Shown in pieces: positions 42,047-51,998 of a DNA stretch of 64,000 nucleotides. Made by a program: the position numbers and the translations under genes. The first letter of the stretch is position 1. Each line of letters opens with the position of its first letter. Origin of the DNA: Picochlorum sp. 'celeri' (Eukaryota > Chlorophyta > Trebouxiophyceae); the NCBI GenBank assembly GCA_010909725.1, contig JAACMV010000003.1, forward strand, positions 1 to 64,000, in the 5' to 3' direction. The notes beneath the pieces are model-generated. The model was not told the origin of the DNA. It searched no databases and saw nothing but the letters and a program-made list of their open reading frames with translations.

Positions 42047-43102
42047 TTATTCATTGGCGCACGGGTACAATGCTCTCCATCCTTGCGCAAGAGAGACAAC
42101 CTTTCCAATGATGATGAGGGTTGGCGATGTCAGCTCGGCATCCTCGACTCTCGTGTGTAAATTTTCTAATGGCGCCCAAACCGCACGCTGATCTGGCGTC
42201 GTGCCCTTTTCTACAGCCACAGCTGGCATGTCTCGTGGCAGACCTCCTTGCGTCAAGGTGCTGACAGTCTGTTCCAGAGTGCCCAGTCCCATGTAAATCA
42301 CAAGGGTCGTGTACAGGTCAAACGCCGTAGCCATGGCTGCGTCTATATCACTTTGTCCCCCTTCTCGCGCATGACCCGTCATAAACCTGACAGATGTCGC
42401 CAGGCCCCTATGGGTGAGTGGAATACCAAGGTCTGCTGCGATGCCTGCTGCTGCTGTGATGCCTGGCACAGAATGAGCCTCCACTCCCTGCTCGGCAAGG
42501 TGGCCAATCTCCTCACCCCCACGTCCAAATATGTAAGGGTCTCCTCCCTTCAATCGCACAACTGTGGCGCCCTGCCCCAGCTCAGCTGCAAACATCCTCA
42601 TCAGTTCTTGAATTTCCTCCTGAGACCTGGTGTGGTAGCTCTGTTGCTTTCCTACGTACACCATGAACGCTTCAGGATTGACCATATTCAGAATCTCCTT
42701 GGACACTAATCGATCATACAGGACAACATCAGCCTGGCTCAGCAATCGAACGGATTTCAGGGTCAGCAACTCAGGGTCTCCGGGTCCTGTACCCACCAGG
42801 TACACAGTGCCGCCCACATCCTTCTTCGACGAAGCATATTTATTATTTGATCGAATCTGCTCGATCAGCTCCTCCATGGACTTGCCATCTTCCTCGTACC
42901 AACCGGAAGACTGCTGCTGCTGCTGCATGACACTGTCATGACACACCGTGCGCCGACTCCGACCATGCCAATACGCATCCCTGTCTGAAAATATGTGAGG
43001 AGGTATTGCTCGAAGGGATGTCAGAGGGGCCCAGAACCGTCGATAACTTCGAGGGTTGTGAGTGGAAGCAAAAGAACTAGACTCTACACGTGAATAGCTC
43101 AT
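42047..43102 (-). CDS. UPM1: Uroporphyrinogen-III C-methyltransferase (SUMT), plastid
   Basis: A 351-residue protein with a ~60-95-residue leader and a complete SUMT domain. Motifs in order: VYLVGTGPGDPELLTLK, ADVVLYDRLVS, the SAM/substrate block ATVVRLKGGDPYIFGRGGEE, HSVPGITAAAGIAADLGIPLTHR, FMTGHA, TLVIYMGL and PTLIIIGKVVSL. The enzyme methylates uroporphyrinogen III twice to precorrin-2, the branch to siroheme, the cofactor of nitrite and sulfite reductases. No siroheme synthase CysG dehydrogenase domain is fused, as in plant UPM1. I place the start at the first ATG (43,102); the frame is open 3 codons further without one. Plastid location is inferred from the leader and pathway. Confidence 0.93.
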   Translation of the reverse strand: MSYSRVESSSFASTHNPRSYRRFWAPLTSLRAIPPHIFSDRDAYWHGRSRRTVCHDSVMQQQQQSSGWYEEDGKSMEELIEQIRSNNKYASSKKDVGGTVYLVGTGPGDPELLTLKSVRLLSQADVVLYDRLVSKEILNMVNPEAFMVYVGKQQSYHTRSQEEIQELMRMFAAELGQGATVVRLKGGDPYIFGRGGEEIGHLAEQGVEAHSVPGITAAAGIAADLGIPLTHRGLATSVRFMTGHAREGGQSDIDAAMATAFDLYTTLVIYMGLGTLEQTVSTLTQGGLPRDMPAVAVEKGTTPDQRAVWAPLENLHTRVEDAELTSPTLIIIGKVVSLAQGWRALYPCANE

Positions 43103-43647
43103 CAATGACAATGTAATGTTCCGAATTTAGATAAAAATGTGCAATGAAGGCACGGGAAGAGCAAACAAAGGAACATTGTTCCTCATTCGAGAACCACCTT
43201 GAACTTCGGAAGTGATCACTTGAATGGGCCATTTCATCAAAGTGGTCATCTTCACGGCGTATCGATCGCATGATGGATATCGAAAATAAATATATAGGAC
43301 ATTTTGATGATGAATAGGTTGCCCATGGTCCTGGGTGGTCAATAAATTAAAACTGCATGTCATGCACTCACCGTGTTCCTTGAGGCCCAGCTCGCTGGGC
43401 TCGGGCAAAGTCTCCTGCGTAAAACAGAATAGATATCGTTGTCATTATAGTATTGCTTCCATCGGACGACACAGACCGTGTGATTTGGAGAACAGGTCTT
43501 TAGGGTCTAGGGAGGCATATGGAAGGAGAAGGACATTGTTCGTATTGGCCCAGTCCACGCACGAGCATGTCGATGCTAGTTACGAATATAGCATGTACGT
43601 GTTTTGACTGTATATAGGATCAAGAAGATTGGCGTAGGAGGACGAGC
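43103..43647. other. Intergenic region with an unresolved exon-like cassette on the minus strand
   Basis: Between divergent genes. At 43,366-43,410 a GC-rich block (minus: ETLPEPSELGLKEH) is bounded by TTTTACGCAG and GTGAGTGC, good splice-site forms on the minus strand. Upstream on the same strand, ~43,470-43,580 reads TCSCVDWANTNNVLLLPYAS followed by a SLDPKDLF stretch without stops. I could not assemble a gene with a start and a stop. The block also holds a GCCCAG/CTGGGC hairpin. Confidence 0.3.
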
Positions 43648-45114
43648 ATGTGGTCATATTTGTGCAGGTGGATGGACAGGATCCGTTCACTCAGATCCCC
43701 TTCGGTCAGGTCAGTCGCACTGGAGCAGCTGTTGCGGGTGGATGAAGAAGGAGCTTACGCCGGGCTTGTGAGCGGGTCTCCAGAGGTCCAAGGCCAGCAA
43801 AGAGTGGACGTTCTTGATGAAGAAACGTCACCATCTCAAAAGGTGGGCCTCAGATCCCTGGATCAACGGGAGAGGAGGCAAGTCACAGAAATAGTTTCTG
43901 GTGTGATTCGATGGCAGAGGCGCTTGCATTGGATTCTCAAAAATCTTCCCAAACCTACGAAATTGGAGAGCATGGATTCTCCTCTGAGGATTTTGCTGTA
44001 CATGGGAACATATGAGCTACTAGAACTGAACATGGCTTCGCATGCTATCAACGACTATGTCAACATTGCCAAGGGGGTCATGCATGAGGGGTGTGGAAAA
44101 GTTGCTAATGGTGTGCTGCGCTCTGTTGTGAGGGCGAAAGAAGGGTCCAATGTGCCATGCCCCCCACCGCCAAGAAAGGGGATGACCAAGGTGCAAGTTG
44201 CACATGCATTGGGTATCATGTACTCACATCCTACTTGGATGATATGTGGATGGTTAGAGCAGTACGGACCCCAAGATACCGTAGCTCTGCTCAAATGCAA
44301 CAACAAGAGGCCGAGGTTCAGTCTGAGAATACAACATCCTGAATTGCTCTCTGGAGTAGAAGCCACCTTCCGACCGTCGCAATTCCTTCCTCACGAATTT
44401 ATTGTGGTTGAGTCTGGACTGCAAAATATCATTAGGTCAGGCATGTTGGCTGAGGGCAATGCCCAAGTGCAAGATGAGGCTGCAGGTATGGTGGTTGCAA
44501 TGCTGCATCCAGAGGAAGGAGACGCTGTCCTTGATTGCTGCTCTGCACCGGGAGGGAAAACTCTTTTTTCTGCAGCGAGAATGAATAGTAAGGGATCCAT
44601 CATTGCGTTGGACTCCGTAGAATCCAGGCTCGGCGCAGTAAGGAATGCTGCTGCCAAGCAGGGGTATGATTCAATTGTTCAGTGTATTGCCTCAGATGCT
44701 CGTCAATTCTGCGAAAATTCTGCGTTATCAGGAGATCATTTTGATAAAGTACTGGTAGATGCACCATGTAGTGGTACCGGTGTGTTATCCAAACGCGCAG
44801 ATCTGCGGTGGAGGCGGAAGGAGGAGGATGTGAAAACACTTGTTACCCTCCAGCTGGACTTGCTGCATGCTGCATCCAAGGTTGTCAGACCAGGAGGATA
44901 CCTCGTATATTCTACCTGCAGTATTGAGAACGTAGAGAACATAGAGGTAGCAAATGCATTCTTGCAAAAGCACGAAGATTTTGAACTAGTTCATGGGTCC
45001 ACTGTACCAGGCATTCCACAAGAGTGCCTGGATGAGCATGGTTGCTTACAAATGCTGCCACATCGTCACGGTACGGACGGGGCCTTTGCCGCTAAATTTA
45101 GAAAGAAAATGTAA
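43648..45114 (+). CDS. RsmB/Sun-type RNA m5C methyltransferase with NusB domain, probably plastid
   Basis: A 488-residue protein: NusB-like RNA-binding domain (~20-180; SVRSVALEQLLRVDEEGAYAG, RQVTEIVSGVIRWQRRLHWIL, LRILLYMGTYELLEL, HAINDYVNIAK) and a NOL1/NOP2/Sun methyltransferase domain (~240-488). Key motifs are the SAM loop DCCSAPGGKTLFSAA, DAPCSGTGVLSKR with the PCxGTG Cys, and the second catalytic Cys in VYSTCSIENVEN. The bacterial enzyme methylates C967 of 16S rRNA; a plastid rRNA target is the natural inference. An organelle presequence is not obvious, and the TTTGTGCAG just after the ATG could be a splice acceptor, so the true 5' exon may lie upstream. Confidence 0.88.
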   Translation: MWSYLCRWMDRIRSLRSPSVRSVALEQLLRVDEEGAYAGLVSGSPEVQGQQRVDVLDEETSPSQKVGLRSLDQRERRQVTEIVSGVIRWQRRLHWILKNLPKPTKLESMDSPLRILLYMGTYELLELNMASHAINDYVNIAKGVMHEGCGKVANGVLRSVVRAKEGSNVPCPPPPRKGMTKVQVAHALGIMYSHPTWMICGWLEQYGPQDTVALLKCNNKRPRFSLRIQHPELLSGVEATFRPSQFLPHEFIVVESGLQNIIRSGMLAEGNAQVQDEAAGMVVAMLHPEEGDAVLDCCSAPGGKTLFSAARMNSKGSIIALDSVESRLGAVRNAAAKQGYDSIVQCIASDARQFCENSALSGDHFDKVLVDAPCSGTGVLSKRADLRWRRKEEDVKTLVTLQLDLLHAASKVVRPGGYLVYSTCSIENVENIEVANAFLQKHEDFELVHGSTVPGIPQECLDEHGCLQMLPHRHGTDGAFAAKFRKKM

Positions 45115-45126
45115 TTCTCCACCATT

Positions 45127-45764
45127 CTATAGAGTAGGCGTCTTCCACAATCCATCATTCAAGTAGTGCAGATTCTCCACACCAATCCCTTTGTTCACCT
45201 CCACCATCTCATCAGTGGACATGATCGTGTACCCTATGGCCATGGCATGCTCTTTATCTTCCGCAAGAATAGCTACTGGTGTTCCTTTGTCGACAGGATC
45301 ATGGATGGTGGCACCTGGAGATGTCAATCCAGGGCACATGATGTTGGCTCCTGACAGCACAAACTTGATGGCCCCCTTGTCCGTCCGCAATTTGGGCATC
45401 ATATCTGGATACTTATGAAGCAGTCTCAGAGTAGGAAACCAGCCTCCGTCCCTTGTGCTAAAGAACAATGGCTCGTTGCAGTGCACCAACAACTGCACGT
45501 GCTCTGGTAACTTGATCAGAGTCAAATCCGACTTCTTCGGCAAGAGAACCTCCAAAACGCCATTATCTACGAGCCATGGATACTGTTCCGCTATTTGACC
45601 TGCATCATGACCAACCAAACGCCCTTGACACTCAGCACCCCTGCATGTCATGACTGTTGTACTCAAAAGCACTACGCACCGCGTATGGATCGCTGTACTG
45701 AACTCTTAAGCTGGCTATGTCCAGAGAATTTATCCTTGCCAAAACTTTTGAACAACTGGGACAT
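45127..45764 (-). CDS. MCTS1: MCTS1/TMA20 translation re-initiation factor
   Basis: Exons 45,764-45,680 and 45,599-45,127 with an 80-nt intron (GTGCGT...GATGCAG) give 185 residues, close to 181 in animals. After a short N-terminal segment (MSQLFKSFGKDKFSG ... SSVQRSIRG) comes QIAEQYPWL and the DUF1947-like domain, then the PUA domain with the nearly invariant tract RTDKGAIKFVLSGANIMCPGLTSPGA and VNKGIGVENLHYLNDGLW. MCTS1 pairs with DENR to recycle 40S subunits and to restart translation after upstream ORFs. In the unspliced reading the N-terminus is lost, and the joint restores the expected SIRGQIAEQYPWL. It ends 12 bp from the RsmB-like gene. Confidence 0.93.
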
Positions 45765-46029
45765 CCTGCGTGTCCGGTGGAGGGAATCAAACAAAGCAGT
45801 GAACGAGTACCTCGGCCGTCTATCCCTTCTCTCTCTGGAATGTTGATCCGCGATATATGTTATGGCATGTGTGCGTGGTGATCTCAACAGAAGGACCTCC
45901 GTTGCCAATCACTCAGAGACTGTATGGGAACTTTCAACCAAATGTGTTCAAATAAGCACAAATCTCTGCTTGTGGATTTGTGCCGGAATCCACGCGCTGC
46001 CAAGCAGATGGAAATACAATTAAGAAAAG

Positions 46030-46485
46030 ATGAGTATGAATCTGAAGCAGATTAGTCGCATCATGGTGCAGTTTTCTCCGTGGACGCAGAAGAACTCGTC
46101 CTCTGCTAGGGAGTTTTTAGCTCGAATTATTTGCCAGCAGTCGACAAATCCAGACTGTAAAATTGAGCGGAAGATATTGTAAGTTTTGTTTACGGCGTTT
46201 GTAATGCGCACTGTTGGTGATTGACTCGCGAGTGTGTGTCGCAGACTCAAGGGAGACCCAAAGGTTGAGATTGAATATGACAACAAAGAAGTGACCAAGC
46301 TAGAGACAAGTGACATGACTGTCGATGATATAGTTAATATAGTGAAAAATAGAGCTGACGAAATGGAGATGAGTGCGCAACTGAAGGCAGCTGGGCTTTC
46401 AGGGTATACATTTACGTCGACATGGAAGAGGGACACAAAGGGGAAAGATTTCGTCGGATCAGCGCACAAAATCCCACGGCAGTGA
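46030..46485 (+). CDS. Mitochondrial ribosomal protein mL53-like
   Basis: Two exons (46,030-46,178; 46,245-46,485) with a 66-nt GTAAGT...TCGCAG intron give 129 residues. The arrangement fits mL53, a thioredoxin-like fold of the mitochondrial large subunit: an N-terminal NLKQISRIMVQFSPWTQKNSSSAREFLARI, the QSTNPDCKIERKI segment, then a strand pair PKVEIEYDNKEVTKLETSDMTVDDIV and a helix NIVKNRADEMEMS. I assign it by pattern (FSPW..SAREFL, NPxCKI, PKVxIEYxNKE) with moderate certainty. The C-terminal ~30 residues are basic. The first exon is too short for ORF searching and only joins in frame through this intron. Confidence 0.7.
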
Positions 46486-46520
46486 TGATCGTACGTTAAT
46501 ATTCATATTTATATTTTTAA

Positions 46521-47576
46521 CTACGCTATTGCAAAGGGTGTGTTGATGCCCCACCCAGACAGGAGGACACCAAGCCCAATGAGGATTGCCATGGCACTGG
46601 CAGCCCCAGAAAGGTTGGTTGTGAGCTTGGTACTGGTCTTCTTTATTGCCTGTGATGTTGCTCCTATCACTCCTGCATATGCTCCCATCGCTGCTACGGT
46701 TCCTAAAACAAACATGAGAATATAGGCTATGGCTGCTAGTTTGGTTGGCAGTGCAAGGGCAGGGATGATGACAAATAACGCATCTGGTTGAAGCCCATAA
46801 ATAATGCCTGTCGCAAACGTCGCCAGTCCAAAGCCCTTGTTCTTCTTGCCCTCATCTGCGAGCTCATTCTCGTGCGCATGGTCATGCTCTCCCTCAAAGA
46901 AGGACTCGTAAACGCCCAGGACACCAATGGCAAGCAGGGTCAATCCAACCGTTGTGCCGCCCCATTTGGAGAGAGCTGGTACCAATTGCTGGAATCTATC
47001 TTTGAGAACCACCATGAGCAGTCCCAACATGAGCTGGCCTGTTGAATGGCCAAATCCCCACAAGGCTCCCAGCATGGATGCCCGCAGGTGTGACTGGCCA
47101 ATTGTCAATGGGGTCAATGCAGCCAAATGATCAGCCCCTGCAAGCGTGTGTAAGCATCCTGCAGCCAAACCAGCCCACGCACTTCTGAATGCCGCCGCCA
47201 TCGCATCAGCAGAGACCGCTGGCAGGGCTATGGAAAGAGACGCAAACATGGAAGGTCCATGTGCTGGGCCCCCAATCCCTGCGAACGCGCTCACCGCCAG
47301 CACGCCTAATAGTACTGTCTTTGTCAATCTAACAAGCCTGAGAGACGTAGGCATGGGGTCGCAATCGTGGGCACTAGAAGCTGCAACTACAGGCTGGCTG
47401 ACCTGCCTGGCCACTCCACGAGCAACATGAATCCTTGTGTGGCTACATTGAAGATGAAATGGCGGAATCGAGTCCCTTTTCTTGCCATCTACTACTGGTC
47501 TGCTAGACACCGGCCACACCGCCATGGCTGCCACCCTTGGTGACCTTGCCGCCATCCGGGCCGAGATACCATTCAT
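46521..47576 (-). CDS. UreH/NiCoT-like membrane protein, plastid
   Basis: A 351-residue protein with a ~100-residue N-terminal region rich in Arg, Ser and Ala (transit-peptide-like, followed by a hydrophobic, possibly thylakoid-type segment) and about six membrane helices. The HTLAGADHLAALTPLTIG motif contains the Hx(4)DH arrangement of the nickel/cobalt transporter and UreH family, followed by GALWGFGHSTGQLMLGLLMVVL. A His/Asp/Glu-rich loop (EGEHDHAHENELADEG) could bind metal. Plants have related plastid proteins of unsettled role in metal homeostasis. Single exon. Transport activity is inferred only. Confidence 0.85.
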   Translation of the reverse strand: MNGISARMAARSPRVAAMAVWPVSSRPVVDGKKRDSIPPFHLQCSHTRIHVARGVARQVSQPVVAASSAHDCDPMPTSLRLVRLTKTVLLGVLAVSAFAGIGGPAHGPSMFASLSIALPAVSADAMAAAFRSAWAGLAAGCLHTLAGADHLAALTPLTIGQSHLRASMLGALWGFGHSTGQLMLGLLMVVLKDRFQQLVPALSKWGGTTVGLTLLAIGVLGVYESFFEGEHDHAHENELADEGKKNKGFGLATFATGIIYGLQPDALFVIIPALALPTKLAAIAYILMFVLGTVAAMGAYAGVIGATSQAIKKTSTKLTTNLSGAASAMAILIGLGVLLSGWGINTPFAIA

Positions 47577-47913
47577 TCTCGGTATCGTTGTGTAATTTAT
47601 ATCTGTGAACTAAAACTATTCCCAATCAGAGTATGATTCGGCAAATGGACTTGCTCTTTGACACCTGCACTTCTATCTCTCTTTCGGGCGTTCTACAGAA
47701 TGTCCAAGCGATTGATGGTCAATGTAATCAATTCTGGACCTAATTCATTCAAAAATCAATGAAGGATTCGGCAGGTACAGGGTACAGGAAAATGCTAGAT
47801 TTTCATCGCCAGATGGGTTCTCCTATCTTGCCAGCTAGCTGGTCGTCAATCAGGCACCTTGTACGAGTACCAATGGCGCGGTAGGCCATTAATATGTGCA
47901 AATAATAAGAATA
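47577..47913. promoter_or_regulatory. Divergent intergenic region (UreH-like / PAF1)
   Basis: 337 bp between divergent start codons, no supported frame. Contains AATATGTGCAAATAATAAGAATA directly before the PAF1 ATG. Confidence 0.35.
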
Positions 47914-49008
47914 ATGAATTCTCAACAGCAGAAACGGCCTGAACAGGGCAGGAAAGTCCCTGATTTCCCCATTACAATCCGTGTTGACGACAACCCTCTT
48001 CGAAAGAAGGATTCTCGCTTCTTGTGCAATGTTCGGTTCAAGAATGATCTGCCAGAAATTCCTAGTGATCCTAAAATGCTCTTGCCACAGCTGGATTTGA
48101 CCGAAGTAGGCGCTTTTAAGTTATTTGGAATCGAAAGGCACGTGCGTAGAGATGTCAAATTTCCTGCGGATATGAACCTTCCGCTGAGCTCTTTATACAT
48201 AGAGCAATATGATGTGTACTCAGGGGATAAGTTAGACCCCAAAGACGCGGCTTTGCTGGATGAGACAGGTGATGCCGTGGTGGGCTCAGAGGGTGCCTCT
48301 GCTGGGCGGAAAAGAAAAAATATTCCGAATGCGTCCTGGCTGATGCGAACAAAGTATATCAGTAATGAGTCTGGGGCTGTGGGGCTTAGAAAGCAGAATG
48401 GATCCGCTGCATCTGCCGAGTTTGAGCACACACTGGAGGACCAGGTTGCACATATCGAGGAGTCTTTTGATGCGATGAAATCCAAGCCAGTGCATCCAAA
48501 GAACCCAAGTTTAGTTGCTGTTGATGTGCAGCCAGTGTTACCAGATGAAGAAATTAGCGACTGGCCATTGGTTCTGGTAAACTTTGATAGCGACCCGATA
48601 GCGGCAATGGCTCTCCAGGATGCAGATGCAATGGCTGCGAAGAGGAAGTTTGCGCAAAGTATGCATTTGAAGACTCTCGTGAAGCAGGATGATGATGGAA
48701 ATGGGGAGAAGTTTAATGTGCTGATGGCGCCTAGGGAAGTAGATGGTTTAGAATCAATAGCAGATGACCAAAACGTTCCAGGGTCCATGCTGCAAGGGGA
48801 TTATGACTGGATGAGAACGTACGCGTCCAATGTCCGAATAGATGACAAGGCTCAGACGTTTCTGTTTAGAATCAAGGGTGATCACATAGGGTATTCCGAT
48901 CTTAGCACCAAATTGTTTTTAAGGAAGAGGAAGAAGACTGTCTCAAAGGACGAAAAGGACGATATTGAGAGTCTGAAGCCAGAAAAATTCGTCTTGAGCA
49001 GTTCATGA
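47914..49008 (+). CDS. PAF1: PAF1, RNA polymerase II-associated factor 1
   Basis: A 364-residue protein, shorter than human PAF1 (531) but with the conserved core. The N-terminus contains RFLCNVRFKNDLPEIPSDPKML, the diagnostic FxCxVRYxNxLPxIPxDPK motif; then LSSLYIEQYDVYSGDKLDPKDAALLDE, SWLMRTKYISNE and a segment DQVAHIEESFDAM equal to the family's xQIAAIExxF. The PAF1 complex travels with RNA polymerase II and supports elongation and histone modification. The C-terminal half (DYDWMRTYASNVRID...FLFRIKGDHIGY) fits the family; the acidic/Ser-rich tail of animal proteins is nearly absent. Start at the first ATG. The intergenic gap to the convergent ZNG1-like gene, 233 bp, is unusually long for this region. 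Confidence 0.92.
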   Translation: MNSQQQKRPEQGRKVPDFPITIRVDDNPLRKKDSRFLCNVRFKNDLPEIPSDPKMLLPQLDLTEVGAFKLFGIERHVRRDVKFPADMNLPLSSLYIEQYDVYSGDKLDPKDAALLDETGDAVVGSEGASAGRKRKNIPNASWLMRTKYISNESGAVGLRKQNGSAASAEFEHTLEDQVAHIEESFDAMKSKPVHPKNPSLVAVDVQPVLPDEEISDWPLVLVNFDSDPIAAMALQDADAMAAKRKFAQSMHLKTLVKQDDDGNGEKFNVLMAPREVDGLESIADDQNVPGSMLQGDYDWMRTYASNVRIDDKAQTFLFRIKGDHIGYSDLSTKLFLRKRKKTVSKDEKDDIESLKPEKFVLSSS

Positions 49009-49241
49009 CCTGGTACGAATTTTAAAAGATACCCATTGCTAATGATGGCATGCAATCAAACCAGAACATCTAAGTCTGATCATGTTTGAGGACATCATAC
49101 CTGCACTGAAGCAATGCTTGTTGTTTTTTTTTGTTTCTGAACATACATGCGATCTTTCATTGTGACCATGATACGTGTCATGCAGGCTGCTCTGGTGGAA
49201 CGATGTAATTTTGCTCATTTTAATGTAGAACTGCAATGGAA

Positions 49242-50819
49242 TCAAGTGTGGTGGACAATCTTCTTCCGTTTCCCTGCACTGATTGCCTCGTGCAGAAAGC
49301 CCTCCTCATCAGAAGACTCCTCATCAACAGATACTTCTGCGATTTCAAGCTGCGGCCAAGACATAAATGGATCTTCCGTGGTCACGTTCTCCGACTTGCC
49401 AATCAAACAGGAGTCCAAGGCCTTGGAGATCTGTTCCTTGTTCATGCTGATGCCAATGAATACAATTTCTTGCCTTCTGTCACCAAACTCCCCTTCCATG
49501 TCTTTCTTTACTTCTTCGGGGTCTACACCATCCCATAAATCCTGTGGTATTGCTGCAAACCATGGCGCGCCGGGCGAAATCCGGAGAATGGAACCAGACA
49601 AACTCAATTCCCCATGAAGATCATTCCGACCATGAAGCCAAATGAACCCTTTGCTCCTCAGAATCTGACCAAACTTGGCGTGCATACAACTCTGTTTTCT
49701 TCGGGATTGAACATCAGAGACCGCGACAGTCTGGATTTCAACGCCAGATTCATCATCATCATCATCCTGTTCTGAAGGAACCACTTGTTGCAGAGTCCAA
49801 AACTCATTGAAGAAGTCCCACAGTCTCTTGGGATGAAATGGTGCACGAGCTCGGTATATAAAGCTTGAAATCCCATATTCTTCAGTCTCTGGTGTATGGC
49901 CTTGTGTCAGGCTCTGCAGCCAGCCAGCGCTTTGACGAGCGACATCCATGTCAAATGAACGAGTGTTGATGATGTTGCTCAATTCCACCTTTGATTCCAC
50001 ACAGCTCAAAACACGAGCACCAGGGTTCAATGCTTGAAGGAAAGAATGTAGTTGTGATCGAATGTCTTCGGAGACAAGATCAGTCTTGTTCAGAAGGATG
50101 ACATTTGCAAACTCAATCTGATCCAGCAACAGATCAGCAACATTCCTCTCACCTCCAGCAACCTCTCGACCCTCCTGCTCCGATAAATTCTTGATGGAGG
50201 ATACGTTGGAATGAAAATTCGAAGAGTCTACAACAGTTACCATCGTGTCGATGTATGAGACATCACTCAGAGTTGCTATACCTCCGTCAGTGTCGGGGAC
50301 ACTGAGCTCAAAGGTCTCAGCAACCTGTTGAGGTTCCCCAATCCCTGTGCTTTCGACAATTATGTAATCAAATTGTCCACTCAGGGCCAGTTTCTTTACT
50401 TCAATGAGTAAATCTTCTCTCAGAGTGCAGCAGATGCACCCATTTTGCATTTCGACCAATTTTTCCTCGGTTTGCACAAGGGATCCACTCTTCACAAGAG
50501 ATGCATCAATGTTCAGCTCAGCCATGTCATTCACGATGACAGCAGTCCGCATGGTGTGTGTCTTCGTCTCCAAGATGTGTTTGAGAAGAGTCTGCAGAAA
50601 TATCAGAAATGGCGTTCATCCAAGCCAAACAGAGACGTCTCCCTTGGAAGGGCGCACTTTTGCGCGCAGCAAGGCCGCCGTCCCCAAAATTTCGATTTCA
50701 CGGCTCTCAAGGGAAAAACACAAAACAGGCCAACATACCGTTTTTCCACTCCCTAAAAATCCGGATAGAATGGTCACAGGAAGCTTTGGAGCACTGCGTG
50801 AGGTTCTTCGGGCACGCAT
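49242..50819 (-). CDS. CobW/ZNG1-like metal-chaperone GTPase
   Basis: Exons 50,819-50,739 and 50,591-49,242 with a 147-nt intron give 476 residues. The first exon ends in the Walker A segment VTILSGFLGSGKT, and splicing continues it as TLLKHILE. The G3E-family metal motif GCICCTLREDLL (CXCC) follows at ~70, then VVDSSNFHSN, LNKTDLV and a C-terminal CobW_C domain (~340-430; FGQILRSKGFIWL). An acidic stretch EQDDDDDESG lies in the middle. Such GTPases deliver Zn or other metals to client enzymes; ZNG1 supplies Zn to methionine aminopeptidase. The client here is unknown. Start set at the ATG 9 codons inside an otherwise open stretch that has a stop just upstream. Confidence 0.9.
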
Positions 50820-51059
50820 ACTGTTCACGGTTTTCACAGACAAAGTCCACTTTCAGGGGTAATTCGCGATAGACAGGCGATTGTAGATATAATACCATTC
50901 AATAGAATAGTTAGAATAGAATTACAAATATCTCATATTGGTCAGGATTTCACGCTTGGCTGCTTGGATCGATCCTGGATTTTTTTCCTGGGCCAGGGGC
51001 CCTATATCGGGCTAGCTGGCATGCATGATCATCATTTCAGATACATCAATTCGTCTGTA
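50820..51059. other. Short intergenic region between same-strand genes
   Basis: 240 bp, no frame supported. AT-rich near 50,905-50,940. Confidence 0.35.
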
Positions 51060-51998
51060 TCATGAAAGTGTATGAGTATAAGCCTTCCATGCTCGCCGAA
51101 ATTGTGATAATGTGGCTTCGCATGGATTGGTGAGCCACAAGGCAACTTCACTTGCCTGTAGAAACATTGGTGTCCGGGTGCTGCGTGCAGCCCTCGCACA
51201 AATCCCATGATCTTGCGGTGTCTCAATCAGACGGAGCCACGTGTGTTCATTCATTGTTCTCACATAATTGTGTATGCAGACACGTTTTGTCTCGTAAGGC
51301 AGAAGCATCGCTGGGTAGTGAGAGGCAAGAGAGGCAAATCTGGTTTTTCCATCGCCAGAAGAATGCTTCAAAGCAACACGCCCAAATACTTTAATCAGCA
51401 TCGGTTCCCACAAAGAATCGTCAAATGCAACACGCTTCCAATGCGTGCAAACCAAAGCGCATTGCACAAGGCTCTTGGGATCAAGACCCTTGAAAATAAG
51501 GCCAAGCAATTCCTCTGGGATGAATTGCAGCTCTGTCTTCCTGTGATTGTTGTTCTTCTTAATCCTCCGAGAAGCAAGGATAGAATAGCTCCTGTACATG
51601 GAAAAGATTGCTGCCCTTTTTTTCTTGGAAAACAGCTTCTGCCGATTCATGGCTTTGACCATATGCCCCAGCAGTATGCGATCGCGATCCCAATCGGCTT
51701 TCTCTATTGCTAGATTCACATCTTCTTCCACTCGATACCTTAAACTCTTTGGTGCAGACTTCCAAAAGGCGTCATGTGACAAGATGGCCGTCAATTCTTG
51801 CACTGCTTGTGAGAACCACATGTGCTGCCACTTGGGATGGGAAGACCGCAACAATCCCGCTATATCGAGCACCGTATACGCTCTATCAATCCTATCGCTC
51901 AACTCTTCCTCATCACTACTGCTGCTGCTGCTCATGTGCAATGAACTGGTGCCTCCTATTCTTCCTCCAGTGAATGAACGTGTAGTATTGTTGCTCAT
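51060..51998 (-). CDS. F-box protein of unknown substrate
   Basis: About 312 residues. The N-terminal part is Ser/acidic (SSSSSSDEEELSDRID), residues ~40-150 form a helical region (KWQHMWFSQAVQELTAIL, SLRYRVEEDVNLAIEKADWDRDRI), and an F-box lies at ~165-210: FIPEELLGLIFKGLDPKSLVQCALVCTHWKRVAFDDSLWEPM. F-box proteins link substrates to SKP1-CUL1 ubiquitin ligases; no LRR, Kelch or WD repeats are visible, so the substrate side is unknown. The start is uncertain: ATGs at 51,998 and 51,935 both lie inside the coding sequence of MED31 on the same strand, in another frame, so the two genes overlap by at least 20 nt. Codons around the overlap are AGC/CAG repeats. Confidence 0.8.
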   Translation of the reverse strand: MSNNTTRSFTGGRIGGTSSLHMSSSSSSDEEELSDRIDRAYTVLDIAGLLRSSHPKWQHMWFSQAVQELTAILSHDAFWKSAPKSLRYRVEEDVNLAIEKADWDRDRILLGHMVKAMNRQKLFSKKKRAAIFSMYRSYSILASRRIKKNNNHRKTELQFIPEELLGLIFKGLDPKSLVQCALVCTHWKRVAFDDSLWEPMLIKVFGRVALKHSSGDGKTRFASLASHYPAMLLPYETKRVCIHNYVRTMNEHTWLRLIETPQDHGICARAARSTRTPMFLQASEVALWLTNPCEATLSQFRRAWKAYTHTLS

